In this document: one piece after another, positions 1 to 7,710 of the stretch
How the letters are laid out: every line of letters begins with the position of its first letter
Position numbering within the stretch: position 1 is the stretch's first letter
NCBI GenBank assembly: GCA_016784735.1
Contig: JADHUC010000082.1
Location: 1 to 39,355 of the forward strand
Length of the DNA: 39,355 nt
Direction: 5' to 3'
DNA from: Pirellulaceae bacterium
GTDB lineage: Bacteria > Planctomycetota > Planctomycetia > Pirellulales > Pirellulaceae
The notes under the pieces: model-generated
What the model was told of the DNA's origin: nothing
What the model saw: the letters and a program-made list of their open reading frames with translations, nothing else
Databases searched by the model: none
Program-made: the position numbers and the translations under genes

Positions 1-199
1 TTTTCCCGCAACGACAGGCGACGGGAATCAACGGCGTCTCTTCTTCCGCAGGGGCCGTCGCCTGCCCGGAAGGCCGCTGGGACCGTTCGCCGACCGTAAC
101 CACGGCGGAGCACTTGGGACATTTCACCCGTTTGCCCGCGAACTTTTCAGGGGCTTCGAACTTGGCTCCGCAACCCCCACATTGAACGTGAATTGTCAT
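1..199 (-). CDS. Zinc-ribbon protein, N-terminal part, cut by the window edge
   Basis: The frame runs off the left edge, so only about 66 N-terminal residues are visible. Near the start it has a CxxC pair (CGGC), then a second CxxC pair (CPKC) after the segment FEAPEKFAGKRVK. This is the small zinc-ribbon module that planctomycetes place at the front of many multidomain proteins. An acidic, Pro/Ala-rich linker and the beginning of another Cys-containing motif (ACRCGK) follow. I chose the ATG at 199 because AGAGG lies 8 nt upstream of it; the in-frame ATG at 205 is only 2 nt from that AGAGG. The gene is co-directional with the ECF sigma gene upstream. The role of the full protein cannot be told from this fragment. 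Confidence 0.7.
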   Translation of the reverse strand, partial: MTIHVQCGGCGAKFEAPEKFAGKRVKCPKCSAVVTVGERSQRPSGQATAPAEEETPLIPVACRCGK

Positions 200-258
200 A
201 GACATGTCCTCTAAGTCGTGATCTTGAAGCTGCACGAAATCACGGGAACTTGTGCGGA

Positions 259-282
259 TTACTCTTTCGTCTCACCAGACAT
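259..282 (-). other. Eight-codon upstream ORF, likely a vestigial sigma-gene start
   Basis: This short frame reads MSGETKE then stop. A GGGAG ribosome-binding site lies about 7 nt upstream, and the 37-bp leader element lies 19 nt upstream. The complete sigma gene at 1032 has the same geometry: element, TAGGGAGC, GGC, ATG, and a similar start (MSDESRG). The simplest reading is a copied promoter, leader and first codons of that sigma gene left in front of the zinc-ribbon gene. It may be inert or may act as a translated leader. Confidence 0.4.
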
Positions 283-301
283 GCCTTGCTCCCTAAACTA
301 A

Positions 302-338
302 CAAGCGTGAAACGCCTGCGAGATGGGCGCTCGGAATT
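302..338 (-). promoter_or_regulatory. Shared 37-bp leader element, copy A
   Basis: Read on the minus strand, this matches the elements at 1051-1087 and 19767-19803. The consensus is roughly ATTC, GCGCC, ATCTCG, then GCGT-N3-ACGC followed by TT. The GCGT/ACGC arms are kept while the three central bases change in copy C. It lies 19 nt upstream of the short ORF at 282. It could be an ECF-type promoter, an operator or a dispersed repeat; the sequence alone does not decide. Confidence 0.45.
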
Positions 339-380
339 CATGGATTCCCGACATTAGCACCAAATTCACACGATCGGTTC

Positions 381-453
381 TGAACAGAAGGCAACAGAGT
401 TAACAGAGACGGAAACGCTGCTCTTCTCCGTTGCCTCAGTTTCCTCCTGTTCA
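381..453. repeat. GAACAG-AAGGCAACAGAG inverted repeat, copy a
   Basis: An imperfect palindrome starts with TGAACAGAAGGCAACAGAG and ends with CAGTTTCCTCCTGTTCA. The same unit recurs at 1146-1477 and 21916-21983. It lies just downstream of the sigma gene that ends at 466 on the minus strand, so as RNA it could fold at that gene's 3' end. Confidence 0.6.
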
Positions 454-465
454 AGTCTTCGTCCT

Positions 466-1032
466 TCACTCTTTATCCTGGAGTTGATTTCGCAACTGCT
501 GAAGTCCTCTCTTCAGCAGGCCGGCAACGGCGGCGTTAGTGCGGCCTAGATGCTCGGCGATTTGTGCCAAAGGCCAATCGTGGAAATGTCGCAGCATTAG
601 TGCCTCGCGCTGAGCGTCCGGAAGCTTGGCTAACGCCTCGGACAGACGTATTGTCTGTTCCTCGCGCCGGGCATGCTGGCTGGGCGATGACTGGTCGGCT
701 GCCAGCCATGCCTGTAATCGGTTGGACGATTGTTCCAGAGCCGCTTCCAGTGATCTTTCTCGTGACACGTTGCGTTTTCCCGTTCTCAGCTTGCGGATCT
801 CGTCGGCCAGGTTGTTGGCCAGTATCCGTCGTAGCCACGCTGCAAACTGGTCCGCATGTTGGAACTCACATTGTGGCTGTGCCTGGAACGCCTCCAGCAT
901 TGTCTGTTGAACGACGCCCGACAGGTCAATCTTGCCTTGTAGCCCCGGATCCAATTGAAGTTGGGCCAACAGTCGTAGGTACTCGCGATAGCCCTCGATG
1001 TCTCGTTGCTGGCCTCTCGACTCGTCGCTCAT
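466..1032 (-). CDS. ECF-type RNA polymerase sigma factor (sigma-70 family)
   Basis: This 188-residue protein would direct RNA polymerase to a small set of alternative promoters. Region 2 is visible at about residues 37-85, with LSGVVQQTMLEAF followed by FAAWLRRILANNLADEIRK. Region 4 lies at about 130-180, with LPDAQREALMLRHF and the helix-turn-helix IAEHLGRTNAAVAGLLKRG. The pattern fits the planctomycete-type ECF families. The N-terminus is slightly short before region 2. The ATG at 1032 is preceded by TAGGGAGC at good spacing. The shared 37-bp element lies 18 nt upstream, which could reflect autoregulation. No anti-sigma factor is visible beside it; the next co-directional gene is the zinc-ribbon protein. 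Confidence 0.88.
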   Translation of the reverse strand: MSDESRGQQRDIEGYREYLRLLAQLQLDPGLQGKIDLSGVVQQTMLEAFQAQPQCEFQHADQFAAWLRRILANNLADEIRKLRTGKRNVSRERSLEAALEQSSNRLQAWLAADQSSPSQHARREEQTIRLSEALAKLPDAQREALMLRHFHDWPLAQIAEHLGRTNAAVAGLLKRGLQQLRNQLQDKE

Positions 1033-1050
1033 GCCGGCTCCCTAGGGTAA

Positions 1051-1087
1051 AAAGCGTGAAACGCGTACGAGATGGGCGCGCCGAATA
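1051..1087 (-). promoter_or_regulatory. Shared 37-bp leader element, copy B (upstream of the ECF sigma gene)
   Basis: On the minus strand this reads ATTCGGCGCGCCCATCTCG, then GCGTTTCACGCTTT. It sits 18 nt before the sigma ATG and matches copy A at almost every position. Its place directly upstream of an ECF sigma gene makes an autoregulated promoter or leader plausible. A dispersed repeat is the alternative. Confidence 0.45.
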
Positions 1088-1145
1088 CAAGAATTTCGAA
1101 ACGGCGTGCAGATTCTGACGATCCTCGTCGATTCCGATAGGGATT

Positions 1146-1477
1146 TGAACAGGAGGAAACAGAGGTACCGGAGAATAACTGCTTGCGCGGTCACTTATGG
1201 CGAGCGGAATGAAGGGATCTACCCAAACGCATAACGTAGGTCGGACTCGTGATCTCACCAGGAACGGAATACCAATCCGTCCTTCTACATCAGTCATCGG
1301 TGAATTCGGTGCTATTTTGGCGCGATTCATGGTAACCCGAAGCGTAAGCGAGGGAATCCGGAGTGCCCTCGCTGACGCTTCGGGTTACGGTTTGGTTGCG
1401 GCTACGCGGCGCTCTGGAGAATTCATTCTTCTCCATTCGTCTACCGCGCCTCTGTGCCCTCCGTTGCCTCCTGTTCC
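1146..1477. repeat. GAACAGGAGG-type repeat, split copy b
   Basis: The left half is TGAACAGGAGGAAACAGAGG at 1146. The right half, complementary in style (CCTCCGTTGCCTCCTGTTCC), ends at 1477. About 280 bp lie between them, including the palindrome at 1332-1388. The arrangement suggests that one repeat element was inserted inside another. Confidence 0.45.
1332..1388. repeat. TAACCCGAAGC palindrome, copy a
   Basis: Two 23-bp arms (1332-1354 and 1366-1388) are inverted copies with one mismatch, separated by 11 bp. The outer core TAACCCGAAGC is shared with the palindromes at 31031 and 37431, and in shorter form at 7881. It has the size and layout of a REP-like extragenic palindrome. Confidence 0.7.
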
Positions 1478-1509
1478 GTTTCTCTTCCCGGCGGTCACTG
1501 ATTGCCGGC

Positions 1510-1592
1510 CTATCCCACCCAGTCGCTCCAGTCGGCATCGAGGCTATTGTACCGCCCAATCCGCTCAAGATCACGAAGCAAATCGGCCGCGT
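1510..1592 (-). pseudogene. 3'-end remnant of an FHA-type Ser/Thr kinase gene
   Basis: On the minus strand this encodes AADLLRDLERIGRYNSLDAD followed by WSDWVG and a TAG stop. The intact FHA kinase at 17994-19247 ends with the same kind of tail (LLRDLDRVGKFNSLDADWSE, then WVG). No catalytic domain, start codon or FHA region precedes it; homology stops near 1592 and repeat-like DNA follows. It is a decayed tail of a second copy. At DNA level it is visibly more diverged from its relative than the neighbouring AAA+ remnant is from its own. Confidence 0.75.
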
Positions 1593-1619
1593 CATTCAGA
1601 CCGAGTGCTTTTCGCTGAC

Positions 1620-1636
1620 GGCTCACGGAGTGAGCC
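1620..1636. repeat. Small palindrome at the junction of two gene remnants
   Basis: GGCTCAC-GGA-GTGAGCC forms a perfect 7-bp stem with a 3-nt loop. It lies in the 65-bp strip between the kinase-tail remnant and the AAA+-tail remnant, so it may mark the recombination or insertion point that joined them. Confidence 0.5.
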
Positions 1637-1638
1637 TG

Positions 1639-1902
1639 CTACTTTCCAGATTCCGAGTGGCAGGGCTCGCCCCAGGCGCAAACGAAGCGATGGTGGCAGC
1701 GTTTGCATTCGACCTGAATGCCCAGGAATTCGGAACCGACTTGGTTCACACTCGCGCAACCGGGGCAGTGGATCGTGAACATGCGTCCCGGATCGGCCAG
1801 GTTGCTCCAGACACCTGCCGGCACGCCGTCGATGAGGATGTCGTCGTCCTCCAAACTGGTCAACAGCCCTTCGGTCAACGTGGAAATCCCGGCGATGCGA
1901 TG
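1639..1902 (-). pseudogene. 3'-end remnant of the AAA+/zinc-ribbon gene
   Basis: Positions 1658-1902 align without gaps to 5531-5775, the 3' end of the intact AAA+ gene, with about eight differences by eye. The encoded tail contains AGISTLTEGLLTSLEDDD and the zinc ribbon with CPGC and CKRC. It ends CHSESGK instead of CQ because homology stops just before the original stop codon. No start, ATPase core or ribosome-binding site precedes it; the open frame continues to 2151 only as antisense of the sigma gene. It is probably a recent duplication fragment and not an expressed protein. Confidence 0.8.
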
Positions 1903-1995
1903 CGCCGCAGGGGCCTGGATGTCATGGTAGCTTGGCGCGTGGGAGCAAGCAACTGATAATGGAACCGCCTTCTGATTGCTTGTGGGGCCAAACGC

Positions 1996-2583
1996 GTGAC
2001 CGAAACGTCGCTGAGCTTGTTGGACCGAATTTGCCGTCATCCCGATGACGAATCGTGGCAGCGGTTGGTGGATGTCTACACGCCACTGCTGCACGGTTGG
2101 CTGCGCCGCTACGACGCCGTGCAGCCGGCCGACGCGGATGACCTTGTGCAAGAAGTCCTGCTGACGGTGACGCGTGAACTACCGCAGTTTCAACATAATC
2201 GGCGGACAGGTGCATTCCGCAACTGGCTGCGCACGATCCTCGTGAATCGGCTGCGTCACTTCTGGCGGTCGCGGCAACGCCGTCCGGATGCGGTCGGCGG
2301 CAGCGATTTTCTTGGCCAACTGAACGAATTGGAAGACGCTGCCAGCGGCGTTAGCCGCGTCTGGAACGACGAACACGATCGGCACGTCATCCGGCGCCTG
2401 CTGGAGTTGACCGAGCCGAGGTTTGCCTCAAGCACATGGCAGGCCTTTCGACGCCAAGTCATGGACGGAGCCTCGGCCGCCGCAGTGGCCCCGGAACTGG
2501 GCAGTTCTTTGCACTCCGTCTACGCCGCTAAGTCGCGCGTGCTCAGCACGTTACGACAACAGGCCGAAGGCTTGGTGGGCTAA
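1996..2583 (+). CDS. ECF-type RNA polymerase sigma factor, partner of the downstream kinase
   Basis: This 195-residue sigma factor has region 2 at about residues 20-95 (WQRLVDVYTPLLHGWLRRY, ADDLVQEVLLTVTRELPQF, FRNWLRTILVNRLRHFWR). Region 4 lies at about 135-190 (FRRQVMDGASAAAVAPELGS, SVYAAKSRVLSTLRQQ). The start is the GTG at 1996, with GGGG about 8 nt upstream and no better ATG before region 2. The kinase gene starts 114 nt downstream on the same strand. ECF factors next to Ser/Thr kinases are a known planctomycete arrangement in which the kinase is thought to replace a classical anti-sigma factor. A T-rich strip follows the stop, but I see no hairpin before it. Confidence 0.88.
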   Translation: MTETSLSLLDRICRHPDDESWQRLVDVYTPLLHGWLRRYDAVQPADADDLVQEVLLTVTRELPQFQHNRRTGAFRNWLRTILVNRLRHFWRSRQRRPDAVGGSDFLGQLNELEDAASGVSRVWNDEHDRHVIRRLLELTEPRFASSTWQAFRRQVMDGASAAAVAPELGSSLHSVYAAKSRVLSTLRQQAEGLVG

Positions 2584-2697
2584 ATCGTCGTTTTTTCTTT
2601 TTTTGCTGTCAGAAATCCGTGCCAACGGCACTTTGCCGTCTGAGACGATTCACGTCAGGGGTACGCTCGGTTATCGCCACCGCAAGGGAAACGATCC

Positions 2698-5271
2698 ATG
2701 AACCAGAAAGAGCTTCTACACCCGGAACCGGAAAAACTGGCAGCGTTTGGCGTGGGCAAGCTAAGTCCGGAAGAGATTGCCGATATCGAAAATCATCTGG
2801 CCGAGTGCGATTCGTGTTGCAAGACACTCGAGATGGTGCAAGACGACACGTTCGTCTCGCTGGTGCGCTCGGCCGAATCGGAAACGGTGAATGATAAGGA
2901 AGCGGAGCGGCAGCAGCCCGATCCCACCCCGATGGAAGCAGCCACGCTGCCGCCCTCGGCCTCTGCCACTCCTTTCTCGCCCGATGGTGCGACGGCACGC
3001 GAAACCGACGAAACCTTGGCGGAGCCGGCGTTGGCCGATCACGCGCGTTATCGTGTTTCGGAGTTGCTGGGCACCGGCGGCATGGGAGCTGTGTACAAGG
3101 CCGAGCATCGCTTGATGGGACGCACCGTGGCCGTGAAAGTAATCACCCCGCACCTGGTGGATAATCCATCGGCTGTCGAGCGTTTCCAACGCGAGGTCCA
3201 AGCGGCCGCCCGATTGGCCCATCCGAACATTGTGACCGCGCATGACGCCGAGCAGGCCGGCAACGCTCACTTCTTGGTCATGGAGTATGTCGAGGGAACT
3301 AGTCTGGCGGATGAGACGGAGCGCCAAGGACGGCTGTCCGTGGCACAGGCGTGCGATTACATGCGTCAAGCCGCGCTCGGTCTCCAACATGCCTTCGAGT
3401 GCGGCATGGTGCATCGAGATATCAAACCACACAATCTGATGCTCACGCCCCAGGGTCAAGTGAAGATCCTGGACTTTGGCTTGGCCCAGTTCGCCAGCCA
3501 GACTACCACGCACGGCGGCCTGACCCAGGAGGGTTCGATCATGGGCACGCCCGACTACATGGCCCCCGAACAAGCCCGCGATGCGCGGACCGCCGACATT
3601 CGTGCCGACATCTACAGCCTCGGCTGCACCCTCTACTGTCTGCTGACCGGCCAACCGCCGTTCCCGGAGGGATCGCTGGTCGAAAAAGTGATGGCCCACA
3701 CCGAAAAAGAGCCGCCGCCTGTGGAGGAGTTCCGCGACGACGTTCCGGCCGGGGTGCAAGAAGTGCTGAAGAAAATGACGGCCAAGGATCCAGCGGCCCG
3801 TTATCAGACACCAGCCGAGGTGGCCGAGGCGCTGAACCCTTTTGCGGAGGGTGGGACGACGCCGGCTACCGCTGCCGCATGGGATCGCTCACGTATTCGA
3901 CGCTGGATGTGGACGCTAACCGCTGTGGCGGCCGCGCTGCTGGCGCTGTTCGGATCCATCATCTACATCGTGACGGACAAGGGCCAGTTTGAGATCCGAT
4001 CCGACTGGGATAGCGTGCAGGTGGTGGTGTCCAAAGGCGGCGACCAGTTCGAGGTGATTGATCTGGGCAGCCGCTCGACGGTTCGTCGGCTGCCCTCCGG
4101 CGAATACGAAATCTCGCTCAAAGGCGACAGTAATCTGACGCTGGACAAGAAGGGTTTCACGTTGACCCGCGGCGAAGAGGTCATCGCGACCGTCATCCAA
4201 AAGTTCGAGCAACAAGAGGAACAACGCGGCGTTCCACCTGCGCGCGACGATGCGACCGTCAGCGCCCCACCGACGGACAAGGCTCCTTATTCGACCACAT
4301 CCTCACCGGAGCAAGAGGTCTTGGGCAAGTTCATTGGAACGTGGCGGACAAACTACAGACTGACAAAAGCCGAGTGGACCCCCGTCGAGAAGACCGGCGC
4401 GGCAGACCTCACCTGCCACAGCGTGCTCGACGGAAAGTACGTTCAAGAAAGAAGGAAGCATACAGACAACACGGCCGGTTTGAGGCTGTACACCTACGAC
4501 ACGCAAGAGCGGTGCTACCGGACCTGGTGGTTTTCTTCCACCGGCCAGGCTTCTGAGGCAACGGGCAAATGGGACTCAGATACGGAGACCCTCACGTGGA
4601 CCTCCGTTGACCGTGGTGAGCAGGAGGTCACAACGGTCGCCAATCACCATTTCGTCAGCGACAGCACGTTTCAGTGGGATGTCATATCAAAGGACGGCAA
4701 AGGGACGGTTCTCGTTCGCATGGAAGGAGACGCCACACGTGCGGCATTGCTGGGTGAGGTGGAGGAGGCGACGGCGACTCAGGAATCGCCGGAGTTGCAC
4801 GCCGACGTTAGGGGCCAAGATGCTAGTGCCCCGCCGCCTGAAATGAAAGCCCTGCAAAAACTGGTTGGCACTTGGAATGTCGAGCAAACCGTCAAAGTGC
4901 CTGAAGAAGGCCGCTCGGAGAAGCTCGTCGTTAAGAGGGAACTAGCTCTCGGCGGTCGATTCGTTCACGAGATGGGAGGATTCGATAACAAAGGGAAGCC
5001 CAACTTCGTGGGGATGTACACCTATGACACGAACAGAAGGGCCTATCGCTATTGGCTGTTCGTGTCGGAGGGGGTCTGCATTGAGTCAACCGGAACTTGG
5101 AATGAACGAAGCCAGACATTCAACTTCACGAACAGGCCAGACTGGGGCGGTACGGGAGTAATTACACTCCGGTTTGCTGATGAGACTACGTTTGCCGTCT
5201 CAATAATCTCCAGAGATCCCCGTGGCAAAACTAGCTATCATCTGGAAGCGAAATCCGTTCGCCAGAAGTAG
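2698..5271 (+). CDS. Transmembrane Ser/Thr protein kinase with zinc motif and two DUF1579-like domains
   Basis: This 857-residue protein joins four parts. Residues 22-45 carry an anti-sigma-like zinc motif, H33-x3-C37-x2-C40. Residues about 118-390 form an active-looking Hanks-type kinase: glycine loop GTGGMGAVYK, Lys147, HRD with Asp241, DFG with Asp259, then GTPDYMAPEQ. One membrane helix spans about 405-426. Outside are a short beta region and two related domains at about 538-685 and 715-855 that begin FIGTWRTN and LVGTWNVE. Both resemble DUF1579, a lipocalin-like beta-barrel family of unknown ligand. The layout suggests an outer ligand sensor, an inner kinase, and a zinc motif that may hold the neighbouring ECF factor. 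The ATG at 2698 was chosen because the zinc motif follows directly; its upstream AAGGGAAA is a weak binding site. Confidence 0.88.
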   Translation: MNQKELLHPEPEKLAAFGVGKLSPEEIADIENHLAECDSCCKTLEMVQDDTFVSLVRSAESETVNDKEAERQQPDPTPMEAATLPPSASATPFSPDGATARETDETLAEPALADHARYRVSELLGTGGMGAVYKAEHRLMGRTVAVKVITPHLVDNPSAVERFQREVQAAARLAHPNIVTAHDAEQAGNAHFLVMEYVEGTSLADETERQGRLSVAQACDYMRQAALGLQHAFECGMVHRDIKPHNLMLTPQGQVKILDFGLAQFASQTTTHGGLTQEGSIMGTPDYMAPEQARDARTADIRADIYSLGCTLYCLLTGQPPFPEGSLVEKVMAHTEKEPPPVEEFRDDVPAGVQEVLKKMTAKDPAARYQTPAEVAEALNPFAEGGTTPATAAAWDRSRIRRWMWTLTAVAAALLALFGSIIYIVTDKGQFEIRSDWDSVQVVVSKGGDQFEVIDLGSRSTVRRLPSGEYEISLKGDSNLTLDKKGFTLTRGEEVIATVIQKFEQQEEQRGVPPARDDATVSAPPTDKAPYSTTSSPEQEVLGKFIGTWRTNYRLTKAEWTPVEKTGAADLTCHSVLDGKYVQERRKHTDNTAGLRLYTYDTQERCYRTWWFSSTGQASEATGKWDSDTETLTWTSVDRGEQEVTTVANHHFVSDSTFQWDVISKDGKGTVLVRMEGDATRAALLGEVEEATATQESPELHADVRGQDASAPPPEMKALQKLVGTWNVEQTVKVPEEGRSEKLVVKRELALGGRFVHEMGGFDNKGKPNFVGMYTYDTNRRAYRYWLFVSEGVCIESTGTWNERSQTFNFTNRPDWGGTGVITLRFADETTFAVSIISRDPRGKTSYHLEAKSVRQK

Positions 5272-5339
5272 TCAAGTAGGCCGAGGAGCGCAGCGACGAT
5301 GCTCCGGCAGTCAGAGGGCCGCTTCATCAAGGCAAACGG

Positions 5340-5477
5340 TTGCCGGAACGGCGCTTCGCTTGGTCCGGCCTACAAGCTCCCGCTTGGGAACAAGTGGTAA
5401 CCTTCGGCCTCATGTAATGGCGTTGTTTTCGGCACAGGCTGTCAAAGCAACAAAGCTGTTTTGCGCCGTTCCGGCAA
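5340..5477. repeat. 15-bp inverted repeat between convergent genes
   Basis: TTGCCGGAACGGCGC at 5340-5354 and its exact complement at 5463-5477 flank about 108 bp between the kinase gene and the convergent AAA+ gene. It may be a degenerate mobile or REP-like element, or help end transcription from both sides. The rest of 5272-5526 holds nothing I recognise. Confidence 0.5.
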
Positions 5478-5526
5478 AGGGTCAGCCTCTTACCGGCCGC
5501 GGTGCTTGGCCCCGCTTGACCCTATG

Positions 5527-7710
5527 TTATTGGCAGGGCTCGCCCCAGGCGCAAACGAAGCGATGGTGACAGCGTTTGCATTCGACCTGAATGCCCAGGA
5601 AATCCGAACCGACTTGGTTCGCGCTCGCGCAACCGGGGCAGTGGATCGTGAACATGCGCCCCGGATCGGCCAGGTTGCTCCAGACACCTGCCGGCACGCC
5701 GTCGATGAGGATGTCGTCGTCCTCCAAACTGGTCAACAGCCCTTCGGTCAGCGTGGAAATCCCGGCGACGCGATGGCCTAGGCAATACACGGCATCTTCG
5801 AAGACCTGCCGGACCAAATGGCCGTTACCGAAAAGCTCTCCATCTCGTTCAAGTCGCCATTGGAATCCCAGCAGCAGTTTGATTTGTGCCAGACGCGAAA
5901 CCTGGTAGTGGTTCCGATCGCAGAACCGCTGAAAGATCCGCCCCAGTTCGCTGACACCGTAGCTGGGGAAACGCAGGTGGCGGTTGAACGCCGACGCCAG
6001 ATCGGAACGCTGGTGGATCGTTCGCAGCAAGCGGTCGGAGTCATCTGCCAGAATCACCACCAGTTGGCCTCGATGCCCGGCCATTCGCTGCAGCAGAACT
6101 CGCATCGCTGCAGAGAGGGGCTGGCCGCCAGCCGACAGCAACTCGCCGGCATGATCGATCAGCAGCGTCCCGCCGATTGCCTCGGCGAAATTTGCGTCCA
6201 TCCTGTCTGCCGCTTTGTCCGCGTGGTTCTGTGCCAGACCACGCGAATTAACCTCGACAAGCCGCCCATGTTCGAGCGCGCCGGCAGCCACAAGGATGTC
6301 GCACAGAAGCCTCGCCACCGTGGTTTTTCCCGTTCCCTCGCCGCCGACAAACACCAGGTGAGACTCGTGCAAACCGACCGGCTGTCCGGCCTGTTCACGT
6401 TGGTCTCGCCGCGACGCCGCGTTGGCTAGTCCGCGGATTTCCTGCTTGACTTGCCGCAGGCCAACCAGTGCATCCAACCGTTGAAGGTTTTCCAGCAGCG
6501 ATGCCACTGATGCGGCCGGTGTCGCCGCCAGTGGTTTCGCGGCGTCGCCCTTGCGCCAGAGTTGCTCGATACCGCCTGCCATTGCAATCGTATCTTCCTC
6601 GGACCAGTGCGGTGCCCTGTCCAAATCTCGGCGCGGATCGGGACGCAACAGCCCCTGGATTCTCTCGAGGATGGTCGTTTCCCGTGGCAGCAGCGAACCA
6701 TCGGCTTTGGCGATCAAATTGGCGGTGCGCAGGATCACGGTCTGCAATTCCGCCCTCTTGTCGCAAAGTACGGGAATCTCGCGGAAAGGCTGAAGCAGTT
6801 GTTGCCAGTCCAGCTTGCCGGCCTGCTTGTGGACATAGCCGGCGATCTTGTCCAGCTCTTGGTCGGAAAACGCGATGCCTACATGCCTCAGCACAGCCGC
6901 CGCGCATCGTTGCTCTTCGTAAGTCCACCGTCCGTCCGCCTCGGCGATGGTCGCGCAGAGCTTGACAAGCAGATACTTGTGCAGCCGATCTTGGGAAAGG
7001 GTCATATCGAGCGAGGCGCCCTTTAGGATCTCGCGGCCCTTCGGAACACACGACAGGTAGAGCTCACGGCATTGTTGCATCACTTGGTCGAGTTCCTCCA
7101 AAACCGACTGCAGCGTCATGCGACCTATCATCGGCACGCGCGGAGCGTTGGATTCGTCGTCCAGCGTTCGGAGCCCCGGCGATGGTACGGCGGTGGTGGC
7201 TACCTTGGACCTGGGAGCGGGTCGAATCGCCGGTTGGCCAGGACGGCGACTTGGCGGTGCAGCCACTGGCCGAGGGCGGGTCTCAGGAGTTTGTGGTGGA
7301 GGCGGCTCGGCCTGGCAATCTTGGGGCGGGAGATCGACCGCCAGAGCAGGCGCCGGTGGCACCGCAAGCGGACGTTCCGTGGCAAGCGGCGACGTGAAGG
7401 GCGGCAACGGCCGGTCGTTCGGCTGTGTGGGAGAACGTTGTTCAAGCTGTTGGTCGTAATCGGCCTTGGCTTGTGCGTTGAGCAAACAGCTTCGTGCCGC
7501 GGCGATTTCGTCGAGGATGCGCCGGGCCATTAGGCCATGTTCACCCGGCAACAGTTCTTCGAGCCAACCGGCCCGCTGGTCTGCCGCTTGCTTAATGATC
7601 TCCTGGTCATTTTCCAGCGAGCGTAGGCCCAGCAATTCGTAGTAATTGGGCCGCCGGATTTCGGCCGATAGGCCGAGCCATTCATGGTAGGGATTGAAAC
7701 CGCCGTTCAT
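5527..7710 (-). CDS. AAA+ ATPase with J-like, TerB-like and zinc-ribbon domains
   Basis: The 727-residue protein starts at the ATG at 7710, with GAGGGT about 7 nt upstream; the longer frame to 7764 adds an unlikely leader. Residues about 5-90 resemble a J-domain helix bundle (YYELLGL, later KADYDQQL) but lack the HPD tripeptide. A Pro-rich linker follows. About 242-355 looks TerB-like, with two ADG-containing acidic helices. About 415-650 is an AAA+ module of the CbxX/CfqX type, with Walker A GGEGTGKTT (Lys462) and Walker B LLID519-His520. The usual catalytic Glu after the Walker B Asp is His, so hydrolysis may be weak or absent. The C-terminus is a zinc ribbon with CPGC and CKRC. I infer a cytoplasmic regulatory or remodelling role. 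The last 80 residues are duplicated as a remnant at 1639-1902. Confidence 0.8.
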   Translation of the reverse strand: MNGGFNPYHEWLGLSAEIRRPNYYELLGLRSLENDQEIIKQAADQRAGWLEELLPGEHGLMARRILDEIAAARSCLLNAQAKADYDQQLEQRSPTQPNDRPLPPFTSPLATERPLAVPPAPALAVDLPPQDCQAEPPPPQTPETRPRPVAAPPSRRPGQPAIRPAPRSKVATTAVPSPGLRTLDDESNAPRVPMIGRMTLQSVLEELDQVMQQCRELYLSCVPKGREILKGASLDMTLSQDRLHKYLLVKLCATIAEADGRWTYEEQRCAAAVLRHVGIAFSDQELDKIAGYVHKQAGKLDWQQLLQPFREIPVLCDKRAELQTVILRTANLIAKADGSLLPRETTILERIQGLLRPDPRRDLDRAPHWSEEDTIAMAGGIEQLWRKGDAAKPLAATPAASVASLLENLQRLDALVGLRQVKQEIRGLANAASRRDQREQAGQPVGLHESHLVFVGGEGTGKTTVARLLCDILVAAGALEHGRLVEVNSRGLAQNHADKAADRMDANFAEAIGGTLLIDHAGELLSAGGQPLSAAMRVLLQRMAGHRGQLVVILADDSDRLLRTIHQRSDLASAFNRHLRFPSYGVSELGRIFQRFCDRNHYQVSRLAQIKLLLGFQWRLERDGELFGNGHLVRQVFEDAVYCLGHRVAGISTLTEGLLTSLEDDDILIDGVPAGVWSNLADPGRMFTIHCPGCASANQVGSDFLGIQVECKRCHHRFVCAWGEPCQ

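Larger units (their letters stand above)
1033..1509. other. Gene-free region rich in repeats
   Basis: I see no credible gene here. The stretch holds the sigma leader element (1051-1087), a split GAACAGGAGG repeat (1146-1477) and, nested inside it, a CCCGAAGCGT palindrome (1332-1388). The open frames across it have no recognisable domain and are mostly readings through the palindromes. Confidence 0.6.

Noticed and set aside
1906-2151. N-terminal half of the open frame that contains the AAA+ tail remnant
   Set aside because: Only the part below 1902 resembles the AAA+ gene. The upper part is antisense of the ECF sigma gene and has no start signals.
2584-2697. T-rich strip after the ECF sigma gene as an intrinsic terminator
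   Set aside because: No GC-rich hairpin precedes the T-run, and the next gene is a functional partner on the same strand.
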